Below are positions 37,194 through 46,643 of a DNA stretch of 64,000 nt, one piece after another. This DNA is from Gryllotalpicola protaetiae (GTDB lineage: Bacteria; Actinomycetota; Actinomycetes; Actinomycetales; Microbacteriaceae). The translations under genes were made by a program, and so were the position numbers. The notes beneath the pieces were generated by a model. That model did not search any database and was not told the origin of the DNA. It saw nothing but the letters and a program-made list of their open reading frames with translations. The stretch is from assembly GCF_003627055.1 (NCBI RefSeq), contig NZ_CP032624.1, positions 2,542,001 through 2,606,000 of the forward strand, given 5' to 3'. Position 1 is the stretch's first letter. Each line of letters opens with the position of its first letter.

Positions 37194-40160
37194 TCACCAA
37201 CTGAGCTTGACTACGTCCGCCCCGGTGGTCAGGTACAGCTCGCCCGTCGGGCCTAGCGCGACTGATTCCGGGTTGAGGCTGCTGTTGAGGGCGCGTCCCG
37301 GCGCTGGGTTGCCCCATGAGCCGGTTCCCGCGATCGCAGTGATCGTGCCGGACGCGGTGCGCTCTTCGACGACCGGGTAGCCGCCGTCGGCGATGAAGAT
37401 GTCGCCCGCACGGTCGACCGCCACATCGAGGGGGAAGAAGTCGGTCGTCGAGCCTGCGCGTGAACCGGCGACGTCGCGTGAGCTGACCGCGATGGAAAGG
37501 ACGCCTGACGGTGAGACCTTCTCCACGGCGCTGCTGCTCGCGTCAGCGATATAGAGGGTTCCGGAGGAATCGAGAGCCATGCCCCACGGCGAGCCGAGGG
37601 GGCTGCTCGCCGCTGGCCCGGGGATGGGGGCTCCGTTCGATCCGTTGCCCGCGAACACCGAGAGCATGTCGAGAGGAGTGATCTTGAGAATCTGCGCCCC
37701 GTCGTTCGCATACACGTTCCCGGCTGCGTCGACGGCTACGTCCAGCGGTCCGACGAGCGCGCTGTTCGTCGCGGGGCCCGGGGTCGCGGTGCCGAAACTC
37801 TCGTCGCCGGCGATAACGGACATCTGCCCGGCCGGGGTGACCTTTTCGATGAGCGCGTTGTGCGTGTCGGCGATGTACAGATTGCCGGCGCCGTCGACGG
37901 CGACGCCCTGCGGGTTGAACAGTTGCGCGGCCTTGGCGGGGCCGGGCGTCCGCGGATCGCGAGCGCCCCCGCCCGCAACGATCGACAGTGTGCCGGACGC
38001 ATCGACCTTCTCGATTACCGAGTTGGTCGCGTCGGCGATGTAGTAGGCGCCGGCGGAGTCAGTGGCGAGCCCCAGAGTGCCGAAGACGCCCATGCCCAGA
38101 GGGCTCTGATCTGCGGGGCCCGGTTTCGGCTCGCCGGCGGCGAGGCTTGAGAGGAGTGCGAGCGTGCCGCTCGCAGTGACTTCTTCGAGGACGCCGTCGT
38201 CGGCGAAGAAGAGGTTCCCCGACGTGTCGACAGAGAACGCCTGCGGGTAGGTGATGGGGCTCGCTGCTGCGGGGCCCGGGACCGGGTCGCCGTAGCTTCC
38301 GGTACCCGCGATGATCGACAGCTGGCCGGAGGGACTGATCTTCTCGAGGTAGTTGTCGCCGTCGCGGGTGTCCCCGATGAACACGTTGCCGACAGAGTCG
38401 ACCGCCACGCCGGACAGCTCCCCGAGGCCGGTCGCCGTGGCTGATCCCGCCCGGGGGACATCTGCGCTGCCGTCGCCCGCGACGATCGAAAGGACACCGG
38501 AGGCCGTCACCTTCGCGACGCGCTTGTCGTCGAAGTTGTCGATGAACAGATCGCCTGCTGAATCCACCGCGACGGCCGAGGGGCTCAGGTCGCTGTCGAG
38601 TGCAGGCCCTGGTGACAGCGCGCCCCAGCTTCCGTCGCCGGCGACGATGGAGAGGCTCCCGCTCGGCGTGATCCTGTCCACTGTGTCGTTGCTGGCGTCG
38701 ATGAAGAAGATGTCGCCGGCCGAATCGACCACCAGGTCGTCGGCGTTCATCGGAGTCGCCATCGCGGGGCCGGGCACCGATGCCCCGTACGTGCCGTCGC
38801 CTGCGACGTACGAGAGCGTGCCGGCAGTCGTAATCTTGACGATCCTGCTCTGGGTGCACAGATAGAGATCACCCGCGCCGTCGACGGCCAGGCTCGTTGG
38901 CGAGCCGAGTCCGCTGTCGATGGCCGCACCGGGTGTCGGGTCGTCGGTGGTTCCGTTTCCGGCCACGAAGCTGAGCTGGCCCGTCGGCGTGATCTTTTCG
39001 ATTCGCAGGGCTGTGGCGTCGAGCACATAGACGTTGCCTGCGTGATCGGTAGCGGTGTCCACCGCGTCGATGGAGCTCTCGGTCGAAGGCCCGGGGTGCG
39101 GCGCCCGTGCGACCCCGGCAACGATCGAGAGCTCGGGGTCGCACTTGCGCAGGTTGTCGACGCTCGAGCTGAGGGCCGCGGTGCCGCCGATCAGGGTCGC
39201 GTGGGTGACGCCGAGAGCGGTGAGGTCGGCGTAGCTGTCGTAGGGCACGCACCCCGGCTGCACGGTGAGCAGCGGCGCGTGCAGCGCGCCGGCCACAGCG
39301 GATCCGGCGAGCGCGTCGGGGAACTCGGTGCCGGCCGCCAGGTAGACCTTGGTCGCCGAGGTGAAGGAGTGCGCACCGATCAACGCCGAGGTCTCATAGC
39401 GGTCCGCGCCGCCGAGGCGGGTGACGTGGGCCGCGCCGAGGAGCGAATCCAACTGACCCTCGATCGCGGCCGAGATCGAGACCGGCCCGCCCGCGATGAC
39501 GACGTCGGTCACGCCGAGCTGCGCGAATTCGGCGAGGGTGTCAGAGTCGAGGGTGGTGGCGGAACCGTTGATCAGGATGACCGGGTCTGCCTGCGAACCG
39601 GCGGCGGCCGCGGCAGATAGCGCGTCGGGGTAGTTGGCGCCCGTGGCGAGGTACGCAGTGTGGGCGGTGGTGAAGACGTTCCCGACGACGGCGCGGCTGG
39701 TCGCGTAGCGGTCGGCGCCCGCGAGTCGGTTGACGGTCGCGCCCGGCACGGCCGCCTGGATCAGCTGGAACAGCGGGTCCGGAATGGCCGCAGTCCCGCC
39801 GATGATGTCGATCGTGCCCGGGTTGAGGTGTTTGAGCTCTGCGACGACCTCATCGGGCAGCCCGCCAGGCGGAGTCAGCAGCAGGGGGCCGCCGAGCTTC
39901 GCCGCCGCGGGCCCGGCGCCGAGCGCGTCGGGGAAGTTGGTCCCAGCGGCGATGAACACGACAGGCGCCGTGTTCGGGTAGCCGTCCTGCGCGACAGCGA
40001 CGGCGGTCGCGTACCGGTCTGCTCCAGACACGCGCGAGGTCGTGATCGAACCGCTTGTCGCTGCTGCGGGCGCCACGGTCGCTGCGGTCAGCAGAGCGAC
40101 TGCGAGTGCGGATACTGCCAGAACGGATGCCGGGACGCGAAGGTTCACGCCATCAGTCAA
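37194..40160 (-). CDS. Secreted surface protein: three CWB2 repeats plus 12 NHL repeats (paralogue)
   Basis: 988 aa from TTG 40160; GTG 40148 is an equally possible start and leaves the signal peptide intact (VLAVSALAVALLTAATVAPAAA, cleavage near residue 35). Three CWB2 units follow (VSGADRYAT, LAGADRYAT, LGGADRYET), the third with a Cys pair (PGCVPY, LRKC). From about residue 340 to the end there are 12 NHL blades with the same spacing and endings (EKITPTG, EKVTPAG, final DVVKLSW) as in the protein at 21170-24181. It is more GC-rich than that paralogue. No sortase motif or C-terminal anchor, so retention would rest on the CWB2 triplet. Confidence 0.88.
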   Translation of the reverse strand: MTDGVNLRVPASVLAVSALAVALLTAATVAPAAATSGSITTSRVSGADRYATAVAVAQDGYPNTAPVVFIAAGTNFPDALGAGPAAAKLGGPLLLTPPGGLPDEVVAELKHLNPGTIDIIGGTAAIPDPLFQLIQAAVPGATVNRLAGADRYATSRAVVGNVFTTAHTAYLATGANYPDALSAAAAAGSQADPVILINGSATTLDSDTLAEFAQLGVTDVVIAGGPVSISAAIEGQLDSLLGAAHVTRLGGADRYETSALIGAHSFTSATKVYLAAGTEFPDALAGSAVAGALHAPLLTVQPGCVPYDSYADLTALGVTHATLIGGTAALSSSVDNLRKCDPELSIVAGVARAPHPGPSTESSIDAVDTATDHAGNVYVLDATALRIEKITPTGQLSFVAGNGTTDDPTPGAAIDSGLGSPTSLAVDGAGDLYLCTQSRIVKITTAGTLSYVAGDGTYGASVPGPAMATPMNADDLVVDSAGDIFFIDASNDTVDRITPSGSLSIVAGDGSWGALSPGPALDSDLSPSAVAVDSAGDLFIDNFDDKRVAKVTASGVLSIVAGDGSADVPRAGSATATGLGELSGVAVDSVGNVFIGDTRDGDNYLEKISPSGQLSIIAGTGSYGDPVPGPAAASPITYPQAFSVDTSGNLFFADDGVLEEVTASGTLALLSSLAAGEPKPGPADQSPLGMGVFGTLGLATDSAGAYYIADATNSVIEKVDASGTLSIVAGGGARDPRTPGPAKAAQLFNPQGVAVDGAGNLYIADTHNALIEKVTPAGQMSVIAGDESFGTATPGPATNSALVGPLDVAVDAAGNVYANDGAQILKITPLDMLSVFAGNGSNGAPIPGPAASSPLGSPWGMALDSSGTLYIADASSSAVEKVSPSGVLSIAVSSRDVAGSRAGSTTDFFPLDVAVDRAGDIFIADGGYPVVEERTASGTITAIAGTGSWGNPAPGRALNSSLNPESVALGPTGELYLTTGADVVKLSW

Positions 40161-40223
40161 GCAACGTCGGCATATAGTGAGAAAGAGTCAACTAACCCCC
40201 AATGCGGGTGTCCGGTCGTCCCC

Positions 40224-41375
40224 TCACAGCTCCGCGTGCAACTGCCACACCCGGGAACCCGAGTCGCGCCAACTGAACGCCTTGGCCCTGTCGCGGCCGA
40301 GCACCGCGAGGGATGAGCGGTCTGCGTCACCGACGATCAGCGCATCCACGGCAGCCGCGAGTCGTTCGGCATAGCTCGAGCCTGCGTCGTGACGCACGAC
40401 CTGGCAGCCGGCACCGCTAGCCAGCTCGACGAGCGCGGGGGCATCGGAGTGCACAAGAGGGGTTCCGAACGCCAGCGCCTCGAGCGCCATCAGGCCGAAG
40501 CCCTCTGCATAGCTCGGCGCGACAAAGGCCTCGGCCCTCGACAGCAGCAGCGCGAGGTCGGAGTCACTGACGGCGCCGAGCGGGCGCACCCGTCCTTCCG
40601 GAAGGCCGGCGAGCATCGCGGTCTCGGTGATGCGGTGCCCACGCCACTCGTCGGCGCCCACGATGAGCAGTGGCAGTTCGTGGAAATCCGGCAGCGCGGC
40701 CGCCTGGATCAGCTCTCCAACTCCGGTGCGGGGGTCCATCGAACCGGCAGCCAGCACGAATCGCTCAGGGAGCCGCAACCAACTGGCCCGCACTTCCGGG
40801 TCGTCGGGCAGCACGATCCCCGGACTCGTCGCGCCGGGAATGACGCGAACGCGCTCGCCGAGGTCGACCCGCTCCGCTAGTTCGGCGGCGACGGCGTGCG
40901 AAGGGACGACCACCGCGTCGGCGTGCTTCGCCGCTCGATGCGCCATGCGCCGTGCCCACGCGGCGGACGAGTGACCGAGTGAGGCAGGATGAGTCCACGC
41001 GAGGGTGTCGTGAACGGTCACGACGATTTGCCGCGCGGCCGAGCGATCGGTGTGAACGAGCGGCGCGAACAGGCTCGGCGCATGCAGGATGCCGGTCCCG
41101 GCAGCGACGCTCACGCCGTTCGCCCACGCGGTGGCGAGCGCAGCATGCGACAGCTTCGCGACCGTCGTGCGTGTCGCGCCGGGGAACTGAGCGGCGAGCT
41201 CGGCGAGCTCGCCACGGCCTCGTCGCGACAGGATCAGCTCGACATCGCAGGCAGGGGGCGCCGTCGCGATCAGAGCACGCGTCAGCTCACCCGCGTAGCG
41301 GGTGAGACCGTTCATTGCAGGCTGCACCGAGGTGCGCGAGGCCGCATCGTCGGCGATCGCGCGCAGGGTCGTCAT
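40224..41375 (-). CDS. Family 4 glycosyltransferase
   Basis: 383 aa, GT-B fold. The C-terminal domain carries AAGSMDPRTGVGELIQA near residue 207 and the nucleotide-sugar motif SYAEGFGLMALEALAFGTP near 285 (E-x7-E). The N-terminal domain has HDTLAWTHP. No membrane helices; acts at the cytoplasmic face on a growing lipid-linked glycan. ATG 41375; a TAGCCT hexamer lies 9 nt upstream. Precedes, on the same strand, the CWB2-NHL gene and follows a GT2 gene after 22 bp. Confidence 0.88.
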   Translation of the reverse strand: MTTLRAIADDAASRTSVQPAMNGLTRYAGELTRALIATAPPACDVELILSRRGRGELAELAAQFPGATRTTVAKLSHAALATAWANGVSVAAGTGILHAPSLFAPLVHTDRSAARQIVVTVHDTLAWTHPASLGHSSAAWARRMAHRAAKHADAVVVPSHAVAAELAERVDLGERVRVIPGATSPGIVLPDDPEVRASWLRLPERFVLAAGSMDPRTGVGELIQAAALPDFHELPLLIVGADEWRGHRITETAMLAGLPEGRVRPLGAVSDSDLALLLSRAEAFVAPSYAEGFGLMALEALAFGTPLVHSDAPALVELASGAGCQVVRHDAGSSYAERLAAAVDALIVGDADRSSLAVLGRDRAKAFSWRDSGSRVWQLHAEL

Positions 41376-41397
41376 GGTGTGGAGAGGCTATCGAAGA

Positions 41398-42291
41398 TCA
41401 GCCGCGGCTCGTGAAGCGCGCGCGCACCGCAAGGGCGACTCTCAGCCCGGCGCGCAGCGGCCAGAGATACGGCGCGGAGTACTTCCGCGACAGGTAGAGG
41501 TACGCGCTGCGATGATGCTCCGCCCGCATGGAGGCCGCAGACCCCGAGGTGGAATGGGCACCAGAATGCGTGACCACTGCGCCAGGCACGTACAGGTTGC
41601 GCCACCCCGCAGCGGACAGCCGCGCCCCGAGATCGACGTCTTCGAAGTACATGAAATACGAGTCGTCGAAGCCGCCGATGGAGTCGAACGCCGAGCGGCG
41701 CACCAAGAAGCACGAACCGCTCAGCCAGCCGGACTCGCGCCAGACATCCGTCGTCACCCTGTTCTCGCCGCGATACCGGCGGGTCCATGGGTTCGCCGTC
41801 CATGCGTTCGCGAACAGTGCGTGCCCGATGCCGGTGCGCAACGACGGCAGCTCGCGTGCGGACGGGTAGACCTCGCCCGTGGTCTCGAGGATGCGCGGGC
41901 CGAGCTCGCCTGCCGTGGGTTCCGCGCGACCGGCGTCCAGCAGCGACTCGAGCGCGTGCGACTCAAGGGTGACGTCGGGATTCGTCACGAGGACCCACTC
42001 GATGGCGGGGTCAAGGGCGCGGACGCCCGCGTTCACGCCGCCGCCGTAGCCGAGATTGGCGCCGGGGTCGACGTGCATGAGGCCGGCGAACTCAGGAAGG
42101 TCGAGGGTGTCGTCGACCGCGTTGTTCACAATGACGGTCTGCGCGGGCAGCACGCTTCCGGCCGCGATCGACTCGACCAGTTCGCGCAGTGCGACCTGCG
42201 AGTGGTAACTCACCGAGATGACGGCCAACGTGGGATCCACGACGTGGCCGGGACTCTCGCCACCTGCCACTTTCGTCCTCTCCGCCTGCAC
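41398..42291 (-). CDS. Family 2 glycosyltransferase (rhamnosyltransferase/WbbL-like)
   Basis: 297 aa from GTG 42291, chosen because TAGACT lies 6 nt upstream; GTG 42297 is also open. VSYHSQVALRELVES near residue 26, VDPGANLGYGGGVNAG near 75, TNPDVTL (DxD position) near 103, and SGSCFLVRRSAFDSIGGFDDSYFMYFEDVDLGARL, split across the acceptor site, as in dTDP-rhamnose-type enzymes. Short basic C-terminus may contact the membrane. Divergent from the YfhO-like gene; the two predicted leaderless promoters are about 50 bp apart. Confidence 0.87.
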   Translation of the reverse strand: MQAERTKVAGGESPGHVVDPTLAVISVSYHSQVALRELVESIAAGSVLPAQTVIVNNAVDDTLDLPEFAGLMHVDPGANLGYGGGVNAGVRALDPAIEWVLVTNPDVTLESHALESLLDAGRAEPTAGELGPRILETTGEVYPSARELPSLRTGIGHALFANAWTANPWTRRYRGENRVTTDVWRESGWLSGSCFLVRRSAFDSIGGFDDSYFMYFEDVDLGARLSAAGWRNLYVPGAVVTHSGAHSTSGSAASMRAEHHRSAYLYLSRKYSAPYLWPLRAGLRVALAVRARFTSRG

Positions 42292-42297
42292 TGGCAC

Positions 42298-42303
42298 AGT
42301 CTA
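42298..42303 (-). promoter_or_regulatory. Putative -10 (TAGACT) of the GT2 gene
   Basis: Minus strand TAGACT-6 nt-GTG(42291). Confidence 0.5.
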
Positions 42304-42353
42304 TGGGTGGTCGATCCATGGACCGTTGAGCACTCTGCTAGACGCTCGTGCAA

Positions 42354-42359
42354 TAAGGT
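42354..42359 (+). promoter_or_regulatory. Putative -10 (TAAGGT) of the YfhO-like gene
   Basis: TAAGGT-7 nt-GTG(42367); leaderless spacing. Confidence 0.5.
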
Positions 42360-42366
42360 CGACTCC

Positions 42367-44655
42367 GTGACCCACGAGCCCGCGACCACTGCACGCCGGC
42401 GTTGGCCGGAGCAACTGATCTCGCTCCTCGTGCTTGTGGCGGTCGTGCTGGTCGCCAACGCCGTTTATCTGACGTACTCGAACCCCGATCCGCTCCTCAA
42501 GCGCAGCGGGCTCACCGTCACCTCTCCGGCGCCTCCCGTCGTCACGGGGTTCGCCACCATTGATCCGAACGATGGCTTCACCACCCAGGCGCTCGGAGTC
42601 GCATCCGTTCACCAGCTGCTCGATGGCAAGGTGCCGTTGTGGAATCACGACGAGGGGATCGGCGAACCGCTCGCGGGCGGCATGCAGGCGGCGTCGTTCT
42701 TCCCGTTCACCTGGCTCATGCTGCTGCCCAATGGCGTGCTGATATTCCACATGGTGCTCGAGCTCATCGCGGCGATCGGCACCTACCTGTTGCTCAAGCG
42801 GCTGCGGATCGCCCCGTGGATCGCCGTCACCGGCGGCGCCTTGTTTGCGCTCAACGGCGAGTTCGCGTGGCTGGCGAATGCGGTAGTCAACCCCATCGCC
42901 TTCCTGCCCTGGCTGATCTATGGCATCGAAAAAGCGCGTGAGTCGCAGAGCATCCTTCGCGCGCGCGGGTGGCTGATCGTCGGTGCGAGCGTCGCGCTGT
43001 CGTTGCTTGCCGGATTTCCCGAGGTCGCGTTCCTCGACACCCTGCTCGCGGGGGCATGGGCCCTCGTCCGGCTGCCGGCGGTTGAGCGCAAAGCCGCCTA
43101 TCTGCTGTCGGTGGTGGCCGGCGGCGCGCTCGGCGTGGCGGTGGCCGCGCCGCTACTCGTGGCGTTCGTCGACTATCTACCTAACAGCTGGGCGGGTGCG
43201 CACAACGGCGGATTCGCGGGAACGTCGGTTCCGGCGCTCGGGATTCTGTCGTTCGCTCTTCCTTATATGCTCGGTCCGGTCTGGGGCTTGGCGGGCGCCG
43301 ACTCCTCCGGGACGATCGCCGCGATCTGGGGCAACGTAGGCGGCTATGTCACGCTCGGTGCGGCCGGTGTCGCGGTGTTCGGTGCGGTGGCTCGCCGGCC
43401 GCCGCTCGGTCTGCGCATCTTGCTCGCCGCGTGGACGGTGTTCGCCGTCGCCCGCGTATACGGGGTGCCTGTCATCGGGCGGGTCTTCGACCTCATTCCG
43501 GGAGTGAGTTCGATCGCGGCCTATCGTTACCTGCCGGCATCCGTGTCGCTCGCCGTAATCGTGCTGGCCTGTCTCGGACTTCAGGCCATCTGGCAGCGCG
43601 AAGGCGCGCGATGGCTGCGCATCGTCGTCGCCGTCGTGTTCGGCGTGGGCGCGCTCGCGCTCGCCGCGTTGGCCACCCTGTTCGTGCACCGTCACGCCGT
43701 CGTTCCTCACATCGACATCTGGCTCGCGTTCTTCATCGTCGTGACCATGATCGTGATCGCCGCGGTGGTCGGCGCACTGCTCGGCTGGCGGCCCGCGCGG
43801 GTCGCGCTCGCCCCGATCCTCGTTCTCGAGGCGATCGGGATGTTCGTCGTTCCGCAGTTCGGCGCAACGCTGCGACCCGCGGCGGTCGACACGGCGCCCG
43901 TGTCCTTCCTGCAGCAGCATCTCGGCGACGCGCGGTTCTTCGGTCTCGGCATCCTGCAGCCGAACTACGGGTCCTACTACGGCATCGCCTCGATCAATGA
44001 GAACAACCTTCCTGTGCCGAAGACTTGGGCCGACTACATCGGGCCGAAGCTCGATCAGCTCGAGGGCCCGGTGTCATTCGACGGGCAATATGACGCGGAT
44101 GCCACGGATGCGGTGACGCCGGTCAGCGAGTTCCTGCGCAACCTGTCCAACTACGAGCAACTCGGTGTGAAGTACGTCGTCGCCGGTAGTGAAATGATCA
44201 CCGCAGACCAGGCCACCAAGGCGGGCTTGACCGTCGCGTTCTCTGACGCGACCACGAAGATCTACGAACTGCCGGCCCCTGCGCCGTACCTCTCGGCGCC
44301 CGGTTGCGACGTGCAGGCATCCAACCGGGACAGCGTCGTCGTCGACTGCGACGGCCCCGCCACTCTGACCAGACGCGAGCTCGCCTTCCCCGGCTGGAGC
44401 GCGCAGGTGGGCGGCGCGAGCGCGACGGTCGGGTCCTCCGGCATCTTCCAGATGGTTGCGGTGCCCGCCGGGCGCCACACCGTCAGCTTCCACTACTGGC
44501 CGCGCTGGTTCACGCCGGCACTCGGCGCCAGTGCCGCCGCGATCGTCGTCGGCATCGTGCTGCTCGTTCTGCAGCGCACCGTCTGGTCGACAGGCCGGGT
44601 AGCGACGGCAGGCGGCCGACGCGGGCGACGAGCTAATCGGGGTCCGTCAGCCTGA
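42367..44655 (+). CDS. YfhO-like polytopic membrane protein (putative GT-C glycosyltransferase)
   Basis: 762 aa from GTG 42367 (upstream sequence in frame overlaps the divergent genes and lacks coding character). N-terminal helix (LLVLVAVVLVANAVYL), an outer loop with LGVASVHQLLDGKVPLWNHD, then about 11 helices to residue 510, and a periplasmic C-terminal domain with LGVKYVVAGSEM and ELAFPGWSAQVGG before a final helix. Layout matches YfhO/bacterial membrane proteins that glycosylate wall polymers such as lipoteichoic acid from lipid-linked sugars. The 3' end overlaps a convergent gene by 23 bp. Confidence 0.82.
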   Translation: MTHEPATTARRRWPEQLISLLVLVAVVLVANAVYLTYSNPDPLLKRSGLTVTSPAPPVVTGFATIDPNDGFTTQALGVASVHQLLDGKVPLWNHDEGIGEPLAGGMQAASFFPFTWLMLLPNGVLIFHMVLELIAAIGTYLLLKRLRIAPWIAVTGGALFALNGEFAWLANAVVNPIAFLPWLIYGIEKARESQSILRARGWLIVGASVALSLLAGFPEVAFLDTLLAGAWALVRLPAVERKAAYLLSVVAGGALGVAVAAPLLVAFVDYLPNSWAGAHNGGFAGTSVPALGILSFALPYMLGPVWGLAGADSSGTIAAIWGNVGGYVTLGAAGVAVFGAVARRPPLGLRILLAAWTVFAVARVYGVPVIGRVFDLIPGVSSIAAYRYLPASVSLAVIVLACLGLQAIWQREGARWLRIVVAVVFGVGALALAALATLFVHRHAVVPHIDIWLAFFIVVTMIVIAAVVGALLGWRPARVALAPILVLEAIGMFVVPQFGATLRPAAVDTAPVSFLQQHLGDARFFGLGILQPNYGSYYGIASINENNLPVPKTWADYIGPKLDQLEGPVSFDGQYDADATDAVTPVSEFLRNLSNYEQLGVKYVVAGSEMITADQATKAGLTVAFSDATTKIYELPAPAPYLSAPGCDVQASNRDSVVVDCDGPATLTRRELAFPGWSAQVGGASATVGSSGIFQMVAVPAGRHTVSFHYWPRWFTPALGASAAAIVVGIVLLVLQRTVWSTGRVATAGGRRGRRANRGPSA

Positions 44656-45448
44656 GATAGCGGTAGAACTCGCCTTTCAGCGCTCCGAGCTCGTGGTGCT
44701 GATTGGTCTCGTCGAGCACGAAGTCGATCTGCACGTCGGCTTTGACGAGGCGCCACCCCCGGCGACGCGCGAAGCCGCACATCCACAGGTCTTCGAGGAA
44801 TGCGTAGTAGCGCGGCAGCGTGGTGAAGAAGGCCGGGTCCGACACGATGTCGAGGTCGCACACACTGCCGCCGGTGCCGACGTAGCTGGCGATCTCGCCC
44901 GGCAGTGCGGGCGTGCGCGCCCAGTAGTCGTTCTTCATCTTCCAAGCCCAGAACCCCGCGATCACGTGCGGGCCCGCGCTGGCGAGCAGGTCGTCGACGA
45001 ACTCCGGCCGGATGTCCTCGTCGTCATCGAGCATGATGAAGCTTCCGCGTGCGCCCGCCTGCCACAGCTTGCGCGCAATGAAGAACCGCGCCAAGCCGCC
45101 GACGTTGAGGCGGCTGGTGTACAGCGCCACCTCGGTGAGCGAGCCGCTCGGCGTGAACGAAGCAACTCGCTCGCGATAGTGCCGCGCCTTGGCGGGCGCG
45201 TTGTTCCACAGCAGCAGCCGCACCGGACGGTGCTGGCGGTCGAGCTGCCTGAGTATGGCGTCGATTCGCTCCGGCCGGTTCCACAGGCACATGATGACGG
45301 GCACCGATGCCGGGTCCGCCGCCCCACGCTTCAGAGTGCTCAAGCGGAACAGGCCACGGCGGTAGCGGCCCATCGCTATGCGCCAGCGCAGCGCCGCGAT
45401 CAGCCGTGCGGGGCGCAGCCTAGCGCGGAGCACCCGACCGACCGCCAC
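44633..45448 (-). CDS. Glycosyltransferase, GT-A type
   Basis: 271 aa, GTG start one base after the stop of the upstream gene. VPVIMCLWNRPERIDAILRQL near residue 50, FIMLDDDEDIRPEF near 138 (DxD), and ETNQHHELGALKGEFY near the end. Specific family not named with certainty; the acidic motif and position as last gene of the wzm-wzt operon make a glycan transferase the best call. Confidence 0.78.
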   Translation of the reverse strand: MAVGRVLRARLRPARLIAALRWRIAMGRYRRGLFRLSTLKRGAADPASVPVIMCLWNRPERIDAILRQLDRQHRPVRLLLWNNAPAKARHYRERVASFTPSGSLTEVALYTSRLNVGGLARFFIARKLWQAGARGSFIMLDDDEDIRPEFVDDLLASAGPHVIAGFWAWKMKNDYWARTPALPGEIASYVGTGGSVCDLDIVSDPAFFTTLPRYYAFLEDLWMCGFARRRGWRLVKADVQIDFVLDETNQHHELGALKGEFYRYLRLTDPD

Positions 45449-45449
45449 G

Positions 45450-46619
45450 TCAGGCGCGGCGCCGGGTCGCGACGCGATTCACCGCGTCGACGATCCTGAC
45501 CGATCTACGACCGCGCAGACCCTCGAGTGCGGCGCGGGTCGCGACCAGCTCGTCCGACAGCTGCTCGACGCGCTGGGCCAGCCTGTCCGCCCGCTCGTGA
45601 AGGGCTTCGCGTTCCGCCTGCCATTCCCGGCCGGCGCCCTCGATGTAGGCCTTCGCATCGGCGAACCTTTGATCGGCGTCGGCCGCGGTCGCGGCCAGGC
45701 GTTCGCCTTGAGTCGCGGCCAGGCCGCGCAGCAGGTCGACCATCTCGCTGGCGTCGTATTCGAGCTCATCGTCAGCTTGCTGCGGAAGCTTCTCGGCGCG
45801 GATCCTTGTCTCTTCGACGTACAAGCCATCCGCGATTCCGGCGTCGAGTTGCGCGGGCGTGAGGCTGCGAAGAAGGTAGGACGCGAGCAGGCGTCCTTCC
45901 TTCAGCAGTCTGTAGTCACGCATGCCGTGGTGGTTCGGGCTCGGTACGAGGTCCGGACTCGACTCGTATGCCTTCCCCGCGTTCTCGACCTTCCGGCGGA
46001 ACTGGTCCCACGAGCGCCATGGGAAGTGCAGAACCTCAATGGACTCGGCCGCGCTGGGGGTGCCGCAGCTCGGGATGCTGACAGCGTGGTTCCCCTGTGC
46101 GACAACCACGCCGCTCGCGCCGATGTGCACCGCGTCCGCTGCGGAGTGGTCGCGCAGCCCGACGCCTCGCAGCATCGCAGTGGAGCGCAGGTCGCGATAG
46201 ATGAGTCGCTCGAGCCCGGTGCCGCGTGCCGCTGGCAGCCCCGTCATGTCCTCGACATGCACCTCGAAGGCGCCGAACTCCCTCGGGTAGGTCTCGAACG
46301 CCGCATGGATCGAGTCGTGTGCGCGAGGCACCCAGAACTCGTCGGCATCGGCGTTGATCACCCAATCCGCGCCGTGCTCCGTGTACGCCTCGTTGGCCAT
46401 GCGCGTGACGCAGCTGCTCTGCTGCTTCGCATGGACCGGATCGTGCATCAGCACGACGTCGTGCGCTGACGCGAGCCGTTCGAGGATCTCTGTCGTGCCG
46501 TCGATCGAGCCGTTGTCGGTGATCAGCATGGTGTCGACACCCTGCGCGAAGTGGTGCTCGACCATGGCCTCGATGACGTCCGCCTCATCGCGGACCATCA
46601 TCGTCATGACCAAGCGCAT
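45450..46619 (-). CDS. Family 2-like glycosyltransferase with C-terminal coiled coil
   Basis: 389 aa. N-terminal domain of the Glyco_tranf_2_4 type: MVRDEADVIEAMVEHHFAQG at the start, TDNGSIDGT near residue 35 and NADADEFW (DxD) near 89. From about 300 to 375 a highly charged helical stretch (ADQRFADAKAYIEGAG, ERADRLAQRVEQLSDEL) is predicted as coiled coil, often seen in transferases that couple chain length or docking to a Wzm/Wzt exporter. AGGAG precedes the ATG. Between wzt and another glycosyltransferase on one operon. Confidence 0.83.
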   Translation of the reverse strand: MRLVMTMMVRDEADVIEAMVEHHFAQGVDTMLITDNGSIDGTTEILERLASAHDVVLMHDPVHAKQQSSCVTRMANEAYTEHGADWVINADADEFWVPRAHDSIHAAFETYPREFGAFEVHVEDMTGLPAARGTGLERLIYRDLRSTAMLRGVGLRDHSAADAVHIGASGVVVAQGNHAVSIPSCGTPSAAESIEVLHFPWRSWDQFRRKVENAGKAYESSPDLVPSPNHHGMRDYRLLKEGRLLASYLLRSLTPAQLDAGIADGLYVEETRIRAEKLPQQADDELEYDASEMVDLLRGLAATQGERLAATAADADQRFADAKAYIEGAGREWQAEREALHERADRLAQRVEQLSDELVATRAALEGLRGRRSVRIVDAVNRVATRRRA

Positions 46620-46643
46620 GAGGGCTCCTTTCAGTCCGGCGAG

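Noticed and set aside
41302-42366. A 5' extension of the YfhO-like gene over two minus-strand glycosyltransferase genes
   Set aside because: The extension is Arg/Gly-rich shadow sequence; TAAGGT 7 nt before GTG 42367 gives a better start.
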